From assembly GCA_964366055.1 (NCBI GenBank), contig CAYISE010000004.1, positions 1 through 39,048 on the forward strand: a stretch of 39,048 bases of DNA, written 5' to 3'. The translations under genes and the position numbers were made by a program. Source of the DNA: JBBTQX01 sp964366055. GTDB lineage: Bacteria > Patescibacteriota > Minisyncoccia > UBA6257 > GWB1-50-10. Under the pieces are notes generated by a model, which searched no databases, was not told the DNA's origin, and saw only the letters and a program-made list of their open reading frames with translations. Shown here in pieces: positions 6,355-14,836 of the stretch (within the stretch, counting starts at the first letter, position 1; the number at the start of each line of letters is the position of its first letter).

Positions 6355-7695
6355 ATGAAGAAATATATTGAACCGAAATTGGCCTCCGGTTTCCGGGATT
6401 ATCTGCCGTCTGACGCGGCGGCCCGGGAGTGGATGGTAGAAACGATAAAAACCACATTCAAGCGGTTCGGTTTCGTGCCGCTGGATACGCCGGGGGCGGA
6501 GCGGGAAGAAATCTTAACCGGCGGCGACCCGGAGTTCAGAAAGCAGATTTTTAAATTAAATTTAAGCGGTCAGGATGAAAAAACCGCTCTGCGGTTTGAT
6601 TTGACGGTGCCGCTCGCGCGGGTGATTGCCACCTATTCCAATGAAATCGCGAAACCTTTCAAACGCTATCAAGTCGGGAATGTCTGGCGGGGGGAGCGGG
6701 CGCAGGCCGGCCGCTTCCGGGAATTCACGCAGTTTGACGCGGACATCGTGGGCGCGCCGGGCGTTGAGGCCGACGCGGAAATTATTTCTCTGATGTATGA
6801 GACATTAGCCGCGCTCGGTTTGGAAAATTTCGTGATTAAAATAAATAATCGGAAAATTCTGAATGCGCTTCCGGATTACGCCGGCTTTCCGGAAAATAAA
6901 CTTGAAAAGGTATTGAGAATCATGGACAAATTGGATAGGGAGAAATGGAGTGGAGTTGAGGCCGAGCTCGCTTCGGTTTCGGGCGCGGCTCTGAAAAAGG
7001 AGTCCATAAGAATCATTGGGAATTTTTTGGAACTGAAAGGAGAAAGTAAAAAAGTATTAAAAGAAGCCGCCGTTTTATTTAAGAATTCAAGCATAGCTGA
7101 GGAAGGTATCCTGGAATTGGGAGAATTGGCGAAAGATGTTGAGGCGCTCGGCGTTCCGGCGGGGAACTGGGCGATTGATTTTTCCGTGGCGCGCGGCTTG
7201 GGATATTACACCGGCCCGGTGTTTGAAGCGGCGCTGACCGATTGTCCGGAAATCGGTAGCGTTTTTTCCGGCGGGCGCTATGACGGATTGGTCTCTCGTT
7301 TCAGCTCCGTCAATATCCCCGCGACCGGCGCCTCGGTGGGCGTGGACCGGCTTTTTGCGGCGCTTCAAAAAATGGACATTCTTCCGAAATTTAATTCCGG
7401 AGCCCGCGCGCTCATTTTGAATTTTGACGAAGCGTCGCGGGGATTTTGCGAGGGTCTCGCGACGGAATTGCGCCGCGGCGGCATCGCGACGGAAATTTAT
7501 CTCGGCCAGGAAAAAAATCTGAAGGGCCAGCTTAATTACGCCATAAAGCAAAATTATCCGGCGGTGCTCATCGCAGGCGCCGAAGAAAGAAAGAAGGGGA
7601 TTGTTCAGATAAAGGATATAAAGAATCGGAAACAGGAGGCGGTGCCGAGAGAAGACATTTTGAACTACCTGAAAAATTTTTTGGGAGTTCGGTAA
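6355..7695 (+). CDS. hisS: Histidine--tRNA ligase
   Basis: This 446-residue class II synthetase charges tRNA-His in the cytoplasm. Visible: the N-terminal SGFRDYLP, motif 2 region YQVGNVWRGERAQAGRFREF (about 105-124), the HisRS-specific block RGLGYYTGPVFEA (about 280-292), motif 3 around GGRYDGLVSRF and TGASVGVDRLF, and a C-terminal anticodon-binding domain (ALILNFDEASRGFCEGLATEL to the end). Length and order match bacterial HisRS. It ends 38 bases before the uracil-DNA glycosylase gene, with a 24-bp palindrome in the gap. Confidence 0.96.
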   Translation: MKKYIEPKLASGFRDYLPSDAAAREWMVETIKTTFKRFGFVPLDTPGAEREEILTGGDPEFRKQIFKLNLSGQDEKTALRFDLTVPLARVIATYSNEIAKPFKRYQVGNVWRGERAQAGRFREFTQFDADIVGAPGVEADAEIISLMYETLAALGLENFVIKINNRKILNALPDYAGFPENKLEKVLRIMDKLDREKWSGVEAELASVSGAALKKESIRIIGNFLELKGESKKVLKEAAVLFKNSSIAEEGILELGELAKDVEALGVPAGNWAIDFSVARGLGYYTGPVFEAALTDCPEIGSVFSGGRYDGLVSRFSSVNIPATGASVGVDRLFAALQKMDILPKFNSGARALILNFDEASRGFCEGLATELRRGGIATEIYLGQEKNLKGQLNYAIKQNYPAVLIAGAEERKKGIVQIKDIKNRKQEAVPREDILNYLKNFLGVR

Positions 7696-7702
7696 ATTTT
7701 AT

Positions 7703-7726
7703 GGTGGTCTAATCAATTAGGCCACC
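7703..7726 (+). repeat. 24-bp palindrome, GGTG...CACC family, copy 1
   Basis: The half GGTGGTCTAATC is followed by AATTAGGCCACC, a hairpin with one G-T pair. It lies between hisS and the glycosylase gene. It belongs to the same family as 14809-14832, 30649-30672 and 31577-31600, which keep the GGTG...CACC ends while inner bases change in pairs. Confidence 0.75.
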
Positions 7727-7733
7727 TCTTATT

Positions 7734-8378
7734 ATGTCTAGTGAAGAGAAATCAAAAAAACTTTCGGCGCTGAAGGAAAAAATGGTGGCCGATGAAAATC
7801 TGCCGCTTCGGGAGGCGAATTTCGTTTTTGGCGAGGGAAGCGCCGAAAGCGAGGTGATGTTTATCGGGGAAGCGCCGGGTTTTTTTGAAGATAAACTGCA
7901 AAGGCCGTTCGTGGGCCGCGCCGGAAAACTTTTGGGCAGATTATTGGCTGATATCGGCTGGCGGCGCGAGAACGTCTACATTTCCAACATTGTGAAACGC
8001 CGTCCGCCGGGGAATCGCGACCCCTTGCCGGAAGAACTTGAAGCGTATCGGCCGTATCTCACCGAAGAAATAGGGATTCTAAACCCGAAGATAATCGCGC
8101 CCTTGGGCCGATACTCAATGAATTACATTCTGCCGAACGCCAAAATCTCTGACGCTCACGGCAAGGTTTTTTGGTGGGGTGAACGACTCGTCATTCCTTT
8201 ATATCATCCTGCCGCCGCCTTGCGTTCCACGGGCGTTTTGCAGGAGTTGGAAAAAGATTTTCAAAAACTTAAAATCCTTCCTGGAAAATATGAAACATTT
8301 TTAGCCGAGCGCCGGGAAAAACAGAGAAATAACCCCATGGTCTCTCAAGATAAAAAAGAGCAGGAGAAATTGTTGTAA
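7734..8378 (+). CDS. Uracil-DNA glycosylase, family 4 type, without cluster cysteines
   Basis: This 214-residue protein should remove uracil from DNA in base excision repair. Motifs: GEAPGFFED (about 44-52; water-activating and uracil-binding loop), NIVKRRPPGNRDP (about 85-97) and YHPAAALR (about 158-165; DNA-intercalating motif). These match family 4 (thermophile UdgA type). That family normally holds a [4Fe-4S] cluster with four cysteines, two near the N-terminus and two around the KCRPPGNR and ACRPYL positions. Here those sites read KRRPPGNR and AYRPYL, and the protein has no cysteine at all. It is therefore a cluster-free variant. A Lys/Glu-rich tail of about 30 residues is extra. Its TAA overlaps the helicase ATG (TAATG). 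Confidence 0.88.
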   Translation: MSSEEKSKKLSALKEKMVADENLPLREANFVFGEGSAESEVMFIGEAPGFFEDKLQRPFVGRAGKLLGRLLADIGWRRENVYISNIVKRRPPGNRDPLPEELEAYRPYLTEEIGILNPKIIAPLGRYSMNYILPNAKISDAHGKVFWWGERLVIPLYHPAAALRSTGVLQELEKDFQKLKILPGKYETFLAERREKQRNNPMVSQDKKEQEKLL

Positions 8379-10318
8379 TGAATATTGAAAAACTTCTGAA
8401 CCCCAGTCAGTGGGAGGCGGTGAAGACGATTGAGGGGCCGGTCCTGGTGATAGCGGGGCCGGGCTCCGGGAAAACGCGGGTGATTGAATACCGCGTTTTG
8501 CATCTTATGGAAAACGGCGTGAGGCCGGAGGCTATTTTGCTTCTGACCTTCACGCGGCGGGCGGCGGCCGAGATGCTGAACCGCGCCGCCGAACACGACC
8601 CGCGCGCGCGGAAAGTGGAGGGCGGCACATTTCACTCCTTCGCTTATAAATTATTAAAACAATACGGCGCTAATCTAGGTTTACCGAAGAATCTTTTGAT
8701 TTTGGACGAGGACGACGCCCAGGAGGCGCTCGGGAAAATAGCGTCAAGAATCAATCTCACCGATGAGAATAAAAAATTTCCCCAAAAAAACACGCTCCGG
8801 AACATCATCAGCGGCGCGCTCAACAAAAATCTCTCCATAGAAGAGATATTGGAAAGGGGATATGAGCACTTGAGCCGATTTGCCGAAGATATAGAAAAAA
8901 TCAAGGAAAATTATGTCGCCTATAAAAGAGAGTCCGGCTATCTGGATTATGACGACCTTTTATTTTATTCAAGAGAACTCTTAAAAGATGAAAAAATCAG
9001 AGAGGTTCTTTCTCAAAAATATCGTTTTGTGATGGTGGACGAATACCAGGACACAAACAAACTTCAGGGCGATATCACCTATCTGCTTTCCGCCGGGCAT
9101 AAAAATGTGATGGTGGTGGGAGATGACGCTCAAAGCATCTACGGTTTTCGCGGGGCGCGCCACGAAAATATTATGAGTTTCCCGGAGCAGTTTGAGAATT
9201 GCAAAATCGTGAAATTGGAGAGCAACTACCGGAGCACGCAGGCGATTTTGGATTTGAGCAATGCCGTTCTGGAAAATATGGAAAATAAATTCAAAAAGAC
9301 CCTGCTGGCGGCTCGGGAGAGCGCCGGAGAAAAACCGAACATTATTTATTTTGGCGATGCCGAAGAAGAAGCGGCCTGGGTGAAGGAGAAAATCCATGAA
9401 TTTATTTTGAACGGCGCGCCGCCCGCGCGTCAGGCGGTGCTTTTTCGCTCCTCTTATGTCTCCATCCCGCTTCAGGCGGAACTGGCCCGCGCCGGACTGC
9501 CCTTCAAGATTTTCGGCGGATTGAAATTTTACGAAACCGCTCACGTAAAAGATGTGCTCGCGCATTTGAAAGTGCTCGCGAATTTCAAGGATGAATTGAG
9601 CTGGAGCCGGATTCTCACCTTACTGCCGGGTGTCGGCGGGAAAACCGCCGAGACGATTGCTTCTCAAATCCGCCGGGCGGGGGATTTGAACTCCGCCCTT
9701 AATGTTTTAGTTCGGTACGCGGAGGGCTATAAATATTCGCCGCATCTCGCGGAGTTGAAACAAACTCTCGCGAGGGCCGCCGTCCAAAATCTTTCCGTCG
9801 GCGGGAAATTCGGTCTCATCGCGGATTATTATCTTCCGATTCTGAAAGAAAAATTCGACGAATGGCCGAATCGGCTGAACGACTTGGAAGCGTTACGGCC
9901 AATCACCTTGAGTTACACGGACTTGAACGACCTGCTCGCCGATTTGGTGATTGAAATTCCCGAAGACAGACAACAGAATGAAAAACTACTCACCCTTTCC
10001 ACCATTCACTCGGCCAAGGGCTTGGAATGGGATGTGGTTTATCTTTTGGGCGTGATGGAGGGGGTGTTGCCGTCAAAAATAGCTTTAAAGTCGCGAGAAG
10101 AAATAGAAGAAGAGCGCCGGCTTTTCTATGTGGCGATTACTCGCGCCCGGAATAAGCTTTTTTTGCTTTTTCATCTGGCGGGAAATATGGGTCCGATGTC
10201 ATTTAATCGGCTTTCCAGATTTTTGGATGACCCGAGCGTGCTTTTGAGTGTGGAACACAAGGACTTATCAAATGGTTCAAATGATGGGATTTATGACGAG
10301 GAATCAGTGGAATATTAG
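8378..10318 (+). CDS. UvrD/PcrA-type superfamily 1A DNA helicase
   Basis: This 646-residue ATP-dependent 3'-5' DNA helicase is coupled to the glycosylase by a one-base overlap. Motifs in order: LNPSQWEAV (Q motif), GPGSGKT (Walker A, about 27-33), TFTRRAAAEM (Ia), VDEYQDTN (II), VVGDDAQSIYGFRGA (III), NYRSTQAIL (IV), TIHSAKGLEWDVVYLLGVMEG (V) and EEERRLFYVAITRARNKL (VI). It is shorter than the usual 700-750 residues, mainly at the C-terminus, where the polymerase-interaction tail is missing. The pairing with a glycosylase suggests a repair role. A 178-bp nested inverted-repeat element follows directly. Confidence 0.92.
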   Translation: MNIEKLLNPSQWEAVKTIEGPVLVIAGPGSGKTRVIEYRVLHLMENGVRPEAILLLTFTRRAAAEMLNRAAEHDPRARKVEGGTFHSFAYKLLKQYGANLGLPKNLLILDEDDAQEALGKIASRINLTDENKKFPQKNTLRNIISGALNKNLSIEEILERGYEHLSRFAEDIEKIKENYVAYKRESGYLDYDDLLFYSRELLKDEKIREVLSQKYRFVMVDEYQDTNKLQGDITYLLSAGHKNVMVVGDDAQSIYGFRGARHENIMSFPEQFENCKIVKLESNYRSTQAILDLSNAVLENMENKFKKTLLAARESAGEKPNIIYFGDAEEEAAWVKEKIHEFILNGAPPARQAVLFRSSYVSIPLQAELARAGLPFKIFGGLKFYETAHVKDVLAHLKVLANFKDELSWSRILTLLPGVGGKTAETIASQIRRAGDLNSALNVLVRYAEGYKYSPHLAELKQTLARAAVQNLSVGGKFGLIADYYLPILKEKFDEWPNRLNDLEALRPITLSYTDLNDLLADLVIEIPEDRQQNEKLLTLSTIHSAKGLEWDVVYLLGVMEGVLPSKIALKSREEIEEERRLFYVAITRARNKLFLLFHLAGNMGPMSFNRLSRFLDDPSVLLSVEHKDLSNGSNDGIYDEESVEY

Positions 10319-10324
10319 GTTGTC

Positions 10325-10502
10325 GCCCCGGAAGCAAAGGTTTCTCGGAACCGGCCTCGATTTTCTCCAGCGGAAAATCGGGCCTGCGCTCTCGGCGAAA
10401 AACTTTTGCTTTGCAAAAGACCAAGCCCCCACGCCTACGCGTAGGTGTGGGGGCAAGCTTTTTCGCCTCCGAGAGCTTCCTTGAAACCCTTGCTTCCGGG
10501 GC
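10325..10502 (+). repeat. Nested inverted-repeat element A (family 1)
   Basis: The outer arms 10325-10344 and 10483-10502 are 20-bp inverted repeats with 19 matches. Inside, a hairpin has a variable stem (CGATTTT/AAAATCG) around the fixed loop CTCCAGCGG (10365-10373). The fixed CTCTCGG, an inner arm CGAAAAA, its partner TTTTTCG, and CCTCCGAGAG follow. Between the inner arms a further 28-bp palindrome (about 10426-10453) lies between two CAAGC copies (10422-10426, 10454-10458). The element fills most of the gap between the helicase and glutaredoxin genes. No protein is encoded. Confidence 0.85.
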
Positions 10503-10592
10503 TAGCCCATTTTTCTAAGTTGAGTTCCGAGAGAAGTACAGGCGGGGCGAGGAGGGTTGATTTTGAAAAAATAATTCCCATAATTAAGTCGT

Positions 10593-10826
10593 ATGTCCAA
10601 AGTGACTATTTACACCACCCCGAGCTGTGTTTTCTGCAAGATGGCCAAGGCATTTTTTCAGGCGAATAAAATAGATTACGCGGAAAAGGACGTAGCCACC
10701 GACTTGCCGGCCCGGCAGGCGATGATTGAAAAATCCGGACAAATGGGCATACCGGTGATTGACGTGGATGGCAATATTATTATCGGTTTTGACAAAGAGC
10801 GCCTGACCGAACTTCTTTATCTTTAA
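10593..10826 (+). CDS. Glutaredoxin-like protein
   Basis: This 77-residue small thioredoxin-fold protein has the active site YTTPSCVFCKMAK (Cys-x2-Cys, about residues 12-15), the cis-proline loop GIPVIDVDG and a C-terminal helix (FDKERLTELLYL). It matches the short YruB/NrdH-like glutaredoxins that reduce disulfides in the cytoplasm, for example in ribonucleotide reductase. It is followed after 6 bases by the malic enzyme gene, so the two are co-transcribed. A CATAAT box lies just before the ATG with no Shine-Dalgarno. Confidence 0.9.
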   Translation: MSKVTIYTTPSCVFCKMAKAFFQANKIDYAEKDVATDLPARQAMIEKSGQMGIPVIDVDGNIIIGFDKERLTELLYL

Positions 10827-10832
10827 TTCTCA

Positions 10833-11975
10833 ATGAAACGGCAAGATGTTTATCGCGGCTCTCTCGCTCTCCATAAAAGATATCGGGGCAAGCTGGAGAT
10901 AAAAAGCAAAGTGCCCTTGAGAAATAAGTCCGATCTCGCGCTGGCTTACACGCCGGGGGTGGGCGCGGTGAGTAGAGCCATCGGAAAAAATAAATCGCTC
11001 GCTAAATTTTACACTCTGAAGCACAACACGGTGGCGGTCGTATCCGACGGCTCGTCCGTTTTGGGACTGGGAAATTTGGGCGCTGCGGGGGCCATTCCGG
11101 TCATGGAGGGGAAGGCGATTTTGTTCAAAGAATTGGCTGGCGTTGACGCTTTCCCGATTTGTTTAAACACCCAGAATCCGGATGAGATCGTGGCGGCGGT
11201 GAAAAACATCGCGCCGGTTTTTGGCGGAATCAATTTAGAGGATATCGCCGCGCCCCGTTGTTTTGAAGTGGAGAGGAGATTAAAAGAAGAACTGGATATC
11301 CCCGTGATGCACGATGACCAGCACGGAACGGCGACGGTGGTGCTGGCCGCGCTCATCAACGCTTTGAAATTACGCGGCTCAAAAAAAGAAAAAGTGAAAG
11401 TCGCGGTTAACGGCGCCGGGGCGGCCGGCAACGCGATTACTCAACTGCTCCTCAAATTCGGTTTTAAAAATATTATCGTGGTGGATTCTCGCGGAGCCAT
11501 CTATGAAGGGCGGAGTCACTTGGACCAGTATAAAAAAGTATTGGCGAAACGCACGAACGCGGAAAAAATTAAAGGCGATTTGAGCGGATGTCTAAAGGGA
11601 AGGGATATTTTTATCGGAGTAAGCCGCGCTGGTCTTTTAAAGCCGGGGATGATTGAAAAAATGAATGCCAAACCGGTCATTTTAGCTTTGGCCAATCCCG
11701 TGCCGGAAATAATGCCGGCTTTGGCCAAAAAGGCCGGCGCTTTCATCGTGGCCACGGGCCGCTCGGATTTTCCGAATCAAATTAATAATGTTCTGGTTTT
11801 CCCCGGGGTTTTTCGGGGCGCTTTGGATAACGGCGTGAAACAAATCACCGACAGAATGCTCATTAAAGCCGCTCAAAATCTGGCCGCCGCGACAAAAAAT
11901 TTGAATCCGAATAAAATTTTACCCGATATTTTTGACAAACTCGTTGTCAAAGCCATCGCTCGCGCGGTAAAATAG
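10833..11975 (+). CDS. NAD(P)-dependent malic enzyme (malate to pyruvate and CO2)
   Basis: This 380-residue enzyme matches the short prokaryotic malic enzyme class. Visible: YTPGVGAVSRAI (the catalytic Tyr region, about 39-50), VSDGSSVLGLGNLGAAGAIPVMEGKA (about 68-93), GGINLEDIAAPRCFEVE (metal-binding Glu/Asp), MHDDQHGTATV (metal site Asp), the Rossmann loop VNGAGAAGNAI and the ALANPVPEI block. It oxidatively decarboxylates malate and makes NAD(P)H; the cofactor cannot be told safely. With PEP synthase and glycerate kinase at the other end of the window it forms part of a small C3/C4 metabolism. It converges with the next gene with only 15 bases between. Confidence 0.93.
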   Translation: MKRQDVYRGSLALHKRYRGKLEIKSKVPLRNKSDLALAYTPGVGAVSRAIGKNKSLAKFYTLKHNTVAVVSDGSSVLGLGNLGAAGAIPVMEGKAILFKELAGVDAFPICLNTQNPDEIVAAVKNIAPVFGGINLEDIAAPRCFEVERRLKEELDIPVMHDDQHGTATVVLAALINALKLRGSKKEKVKVAVNGAGAAGNAITQLLLKFGFKNIIVVDSRGAIYEGRSHLDQYKKVLAKRTNAEKIKGDLSGCLKGRDIFIGVSRAGLLKPGMIEKMNAKPVILALANPVPEIMPALAKKAGAFIVATGRSDFPNQINNVLVFPGVFRGALDNGVKQITDRMLIKAAQNLAAATKNLNPNKILPDIFDKLVVKAIARAVK

Positions 11976-11990
11976 AGATTGATTTCACGA

Positions 11991-13415
11991 TTATGAGGTT
12001 TTCTTTGTTTTGTTCACGCGCAATTTTAACCAGTTGTTTTCCAATCTTCCCTCAAAATCCGGCGGCAATTTGCCGCGGAAAGGCGCGAAGATTTTCACCC
12101 AATTGCCGATATGAGCGACCTGGAAGTTAATTCCCGTTCTTCTCCCGTAATGCTCAACTTTCCCCAAAAGTTCCGAGGCGTTTTCTCTTTTCACATAGGC
12201 CAAGAATGAACCGTCGCTCACCTCAAGGTAAGCGTGTTTTGGCTTCCAGAGCGGTTCCCCAGTCTCCTGGTCTCTCGGCGCTTCGGCGGCGATGGCCGGC
12301 AATTGGCCGGGCAGTCGTCCGGGCGCCCCGTTTTTCCACCGGGTGGAGGGGTTTTTGATATAGATTACCCCGCTGGTTGACCTGCCTCCCAGTTCGGCGT
12401 GAAAAACATTCGTCTCGCTTTTCAGGAAAACTCGGGAACCGCGGATGTTTTCTGTTTGTTTTTTCATCGCGCTCTCCAAATCGTGTTTTCGGATAAACTC
12501 ATCCGATAACGGTTCACGCGCTTTTTGTTCCACAATTTCTTTCACGATTTTTCTGGTTTCGCCGAAATCGGACCAATTGATTTTTGCTTCTTTTAGGAAA
12601 TCGCTCATGACGCTCAAAACCTGCTCGTGATTCAGGAGGCGGTTGATTTTGAAGAAGTTTATTTTTGATTCATCAAAGAAATTTTCGACGGTCGGCTCCA
12701 GCCATTCATTCCGTTCAATAACGTCGGCAAAAAGAACCGCGCCCATCAACTCCATTTTTTTCCGGTCTTCCAATTTGTCAAAGAACCCCGCTTTGGTGAG
12801 AATTTCGTACAAAATTGCCGTGGGACCGGATTCCATCTCCCGCGCTTCCCGGCCGTTTCTTCTCCCCGCGGCGGCGTACTTCTTTTTTTCTGCTTCACTC
12901 ACGCAGAGTTTAAGTCCGTTGGCGAGCTGCTCCTTCGGGATTTGGTTTTCTTTTCCGATTTCAAAGAATTCAATCCGGCTGTTTTGGATGAGCCCCGATT
13001 CTTCCAGAAGCATTATTTGGGTTTCGTAGCCGAGCCCCCGCGGCGGCGCAATTTTTGTCTCCCGGCTTTGGTAATCGTAACTGATGTAGCCGGGAATCAG
13101 GAATGTCCGGTAGTGTTTTTCCAGGGCCTTCCTCAAAAATCCTTTTAATTCTTCTTTATCCTCGTATTGGCCGATACCCGCCTCTCCTTTGAGCCAGGCA
13201 TTCTCGTAAAGCGGGTCAATAATCTCGCCCTTGAGGCCGGTTAAAAGATTGGCGGACGATTTATCGTCCAATTTTTTCTCCACGCCCTTCTCAATATTTT
13301 TCAAAACCATTTCATCTACCCGTTCCAGCGCTTCGCTCGCGATAATGTTCTCTTTCTCTTCCGGCGGATAATTTTGATTTTTTTCAAAGCGATTATTTGC
13401 CATTAATTTAATCAT
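11991..13415 (-). CDS. Unknown 474-residue protein
   Basis: The start is taken at ATG 13415 (MIKLMANNRFEKNQN) because GGAAAGAG lies just upstream. A TTG at 13439 in the same frame has no such site, and ATG 13403 is also possible. No signal peptide or membrane helix is visible, so it is probably cytoplasmic. The N-terminal 200 residues are helical and charged; a basic patch AAAGRRNGREARE lies near 190-205. The C-terminal part has beta-rich blocks (TNVFHAELGGRSTSGVIYIKNP, HAYLEVSDGSFLAYVKRENA, INFQVAHIGNWVKIFAPF). I do not recognise a family. It is a lone minus-strand gene among plus-strand genes, and its promoter side faces repeat element B. Confidence 0.75.
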   Translation of the reverse strand: MIKLMANNRFEKNQNYPPEEKENIIASEALERVDEMVLKNIEKGVEKKLDDKSSANLLTGLKGEIIDPLYENAWLKGEAGIGQYEDKEELKGFLRKALEKHYRTFLIPGYISYDYQSRETKIAPPRGLGYETQIMLLEESGLIQNSRIEFFEIGKENQIPKEQLANGLKLCVSEAEKKKYAAAGRRNGREAREMESGPTAILYEILTKAGFFDKLEDRKKMELMGAVLFADVIERNEWLEPTVENFFDESKINFFKINRLLNHEQVLSVMSDFLKEAKINWSDFGETRKIVKEIVEQKAREPLSDEFIRKHDLESAMKKQTENIRGSRVFLKSETNVFHAELGGRSTSGVIYIKNPSTRWKNGAPGRLPGQLPAIAAEAPRDQETGEPLWKPKHAYLEVSDGSFLAYVKRENASELLGKVEHYGRRTGINFQVAHIGNWVKIFAPFRGKLPPDFEGRLENNWLKLRVNKTKKTS

Positions 13416-13502
13416 TGTCTCTTTCCGAAATATCGTCAATCCTGCCGGCAGATTATAACCAATCCTGATTTACAGAGAAAACCCGCTGTCAAAAACTCAC
13501 TC

Positions 13503-13642
13503 GCCCTGCCACAACGCTATTCAGGCACCGGCGGTTCGTTTGCTCCAGCGGCAAACGACCGCCTACACTCTCGGTTCAAAAACCCTTCGAGTACCGATCT
13601 TTTGAACCTCCGAGAGTTGCCTGAACAGCGCTACGGCAGGGC
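13503..13642 (+). repeat. Nested inverted-repeat element B (family 1)
   Basis: The outer arms 13503-13527 and 13618-13642 match at 21 of 25 positions; most differences are transitions compatible with G-U pairs. The inner hairpin has stem TCGTTTG/CAAACGA around CTCCAGCGG (13543-13551), then CTCTCGG, arm TTCAAAA, partner TTTTGAA and CCTCCGAGAG. Of the 317 bases between the divergent genes at 13415 and 13733, this element takes about 140; the rest holds the promoter at 13698-13706 and nothing else recognised. Confidence 0.85.
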
Positions 13643-13697
13643 ACCATACCCGTTTGGCCTCGCTCATCTGAAAAGTATAGTTTGTCAGATACCCTTG

Positions 13698-13706
13698 TGG
13701 TAGAAT
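13698..13706 (+). promoter_or_regulatory. Extended -10 promoter before the DUF5652-type gene
   Basis: TGG followed by TAGAAT (13698-13706) lies 26 bases before ATG 13733. The same extended -10 form (TGG plus a TATAAT-like box) appears before comEC (29163) and aspS (31636). Confidence 0.5.
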
Positions 13707-13732
13707 TCAAGCAAAGGTCATTTTAAACCGCC

Positions 13733-13954
13733 ATGCTTAATTTTTTTCAAGGAGACCAGTGGCTGATATTTATACTTGTTCTGTGGACTTTGCCGTGGAA
13801 AGGGGTGGCGCTTTGGAAGTCGGCGCGGTTGTCTCACAAGAAATGGTTTGTCGCTTTGCTCATCTTAAACACCGTCGGGATTCTGGAAATTCTGTACATT
13901 TTCGTATTTTCAAAGAAGGGGAAGCAGATTTTGGCGGAGAAAGACAATAAATAA
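13733..13954 (+). CDS. DUF5652-type small membrane protein
   Basis: This 73-residue protein has two membrane helices (WLIFILVLWTLPWKGVALW and WFVALLILNTVGILEILYIFVF) separated by the basic loop KSARLSHKK, with a basic tail. The pattern LPWKGVALWKSAR...KKWFVALLILNTVGILEILYIF is the one I know as DUF5652, a protein frequent in parcubacterial genomes; function is unknown. It is coupled to the following nuclease gene by TAATG (stop and start overlap by one base), so the two are made together. Confidence 0.8.
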   Translation: MLNFFQGDQWLIFILVLWTLPWKGVALWKSARLSHKKWFVALLILNTVGILEILYIFVFSKKGKQILAEKDNK

Positions 13955-14706
13955 TGCCGAGTTTTAAAAACGGCCGGCGGGCCAGAAATATTTTTGACCC
14001 CGCTTCCGAAGAACCCTTCAAGGTAAGCCGTTCCAAGCTGGAACTTTTTTTGGGGTGTCCCCGGTGTTTTTATTTAGACCGCCGGCTGGGCGTCGGCCGG
14101 CCATCCATGCCCGGTTTCACTCTGAACACCGCGGTGGACAATCTTTTGAAAAAAGAATTTGATATTCACCGGGCCGCAGGTTCAAGTCATCCCCTAATGA
14201 AGGCCTACAAGATAGATGCGGTGCCGTTTCGGCATGAGATGATTAACGAATGGCGGGAAAATTTCAAAGGTATCCAGTATCTCCATCGGCCGACCAATTT
14301 CATAATCACCGGCGCGGTGGACGATATTTGGGTGAATCCGAACGGGGAATTGATTGTGGTGGATTACAAGGCGACGAGCACCGCCGGCGAGTTGACTTTG
14401 GATACCGAATACCGACAGGATTACAAGCGCCAGCTGGAAATTTATCAGTGGCTTCTGAAGGAGAGCGGCTTCAGGGTTTCCGAGATGAGTTACATTGTTT
14501 ACGCGAACGGCGACAAAGACAAGAAGGCCTTTGACGGAAAGCTGGAATTCAACATCGTGGTTTTGCCGCACCGGGGCGACACGGCGTGGATAGAAGGAGC
14601 GATTTTGAGCACCAAGGAATGTTTAATGGGCGAACTGCCCGCGGCCGCTCCCGATTGCGAATATTGCCTTTATCGGAAAGCCGCCGCCGCGCACGAGAAG
14701 AAATAA
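13954..14706 (+). CDS. PD-(D/E)XK nuclease (Cas4/RecB-like) with iron-sulfur-type cysteines
   Basis: This 250-residue protein has an N-terminal VSRSKLELFLGCPRCFYLDR (about 24-43), typical of the PDDEXK_1/RecB-nuclease family. The catalytic part is GAVDDIWVN...ELIVVDYKATST (D, then D-Y-K, about 116-138), followed by QLEIYQWLL. Cys35 and Cys38 at the front, and Cys223, Cys235 and Cys238 near the end, match the arrangement that holds a [4Fe-4S] cluster in Cas4 and AddB-like enzymes. It should cut or resect single-stranded DNA ends. No cas genes or CRISPR array are nearby, so a repair role is more likely than adaptation. Confidence 0.85.
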   Translation: MPSFKNGRRARNIFDPASEEPFKVSRSKLELFLGCPRCFYLDRRLGVGRPSMPGFTLNTAVDNLLKKEFDIHRAAGSSHPLMKAYKIDAVPFRHEMINEWRENFKGIQYLHRPTNFIITGAVDDIWVNPNGELIVVDYKATSTAGELTLDTEYRQDYKRQLEIYQWLLKESGFRVSEMSYIVYANGDKDKKAFDGKLEFNIVVLPHRGDTAWIEGAILSTKECLMGELPAAAPDCEYCLYRKAAAAHEKK

Positions 14707-14746
14707 ACTAGAGAATAAGAGTTTTTTGGCGCTAGAGATTTTTCAC

Positions 14747-14775
14747 CGGTATTATGTATAATACCGATATATTTT
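14747..14775 (+). terminator. Intrinsic terminator after the nuclease gene
   Basis: CGGTATTAT, loop GT, ATAATACCG (14747-14766) forms a perfect 9-bp hairpin followed by ATATATTTTTT. It lies 40 bases after the nuclease stop. Confidence 0.65.
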
Positions 14776-14807
14776 TTCCGAGTATTCTTTGAAAGTATTT
14801 TATTTCC

Positions 14808-14833
14808 AGGTGGTATAATCAATTATACCACCT
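14808..14833 (+). repeat. 26-bp palindrome, GGTG...CACC family, copy 2
   Basis: AGGTGGTATAATC is followed by its near reverse complement, giving a perfect stem with loop CA. It is the same sequence as the copy at 31576-31601. Each half also reads as an extended -10 (TGGTATAAT), so the site could be a divergent promoter, a hairpin, or both. Confidence 0.85.
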
Positions 14834-14836
14834 ATA

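Noticed and set aside
7087..7551. Long minus-strand open frames opposite hisS, helicase, FAD oxidase and similar genes
   Set aside because: They are shadows of well-supported genes, with Arg/Pro-rich content and no motifs.
10248..10669. Two overlapping plus-strand open frames in the helicase-glutaredoxin gap
   Set aside because: They cover the inverted-repeat element A, have skewed composition (Arg/Leu/Pro) and no start signal.
13954..14706. Cas4 of a CRISPR system
   Set aside because: The nuclease is Cas4-like in motifs, but no other cas gene or repeat array is present in the window.
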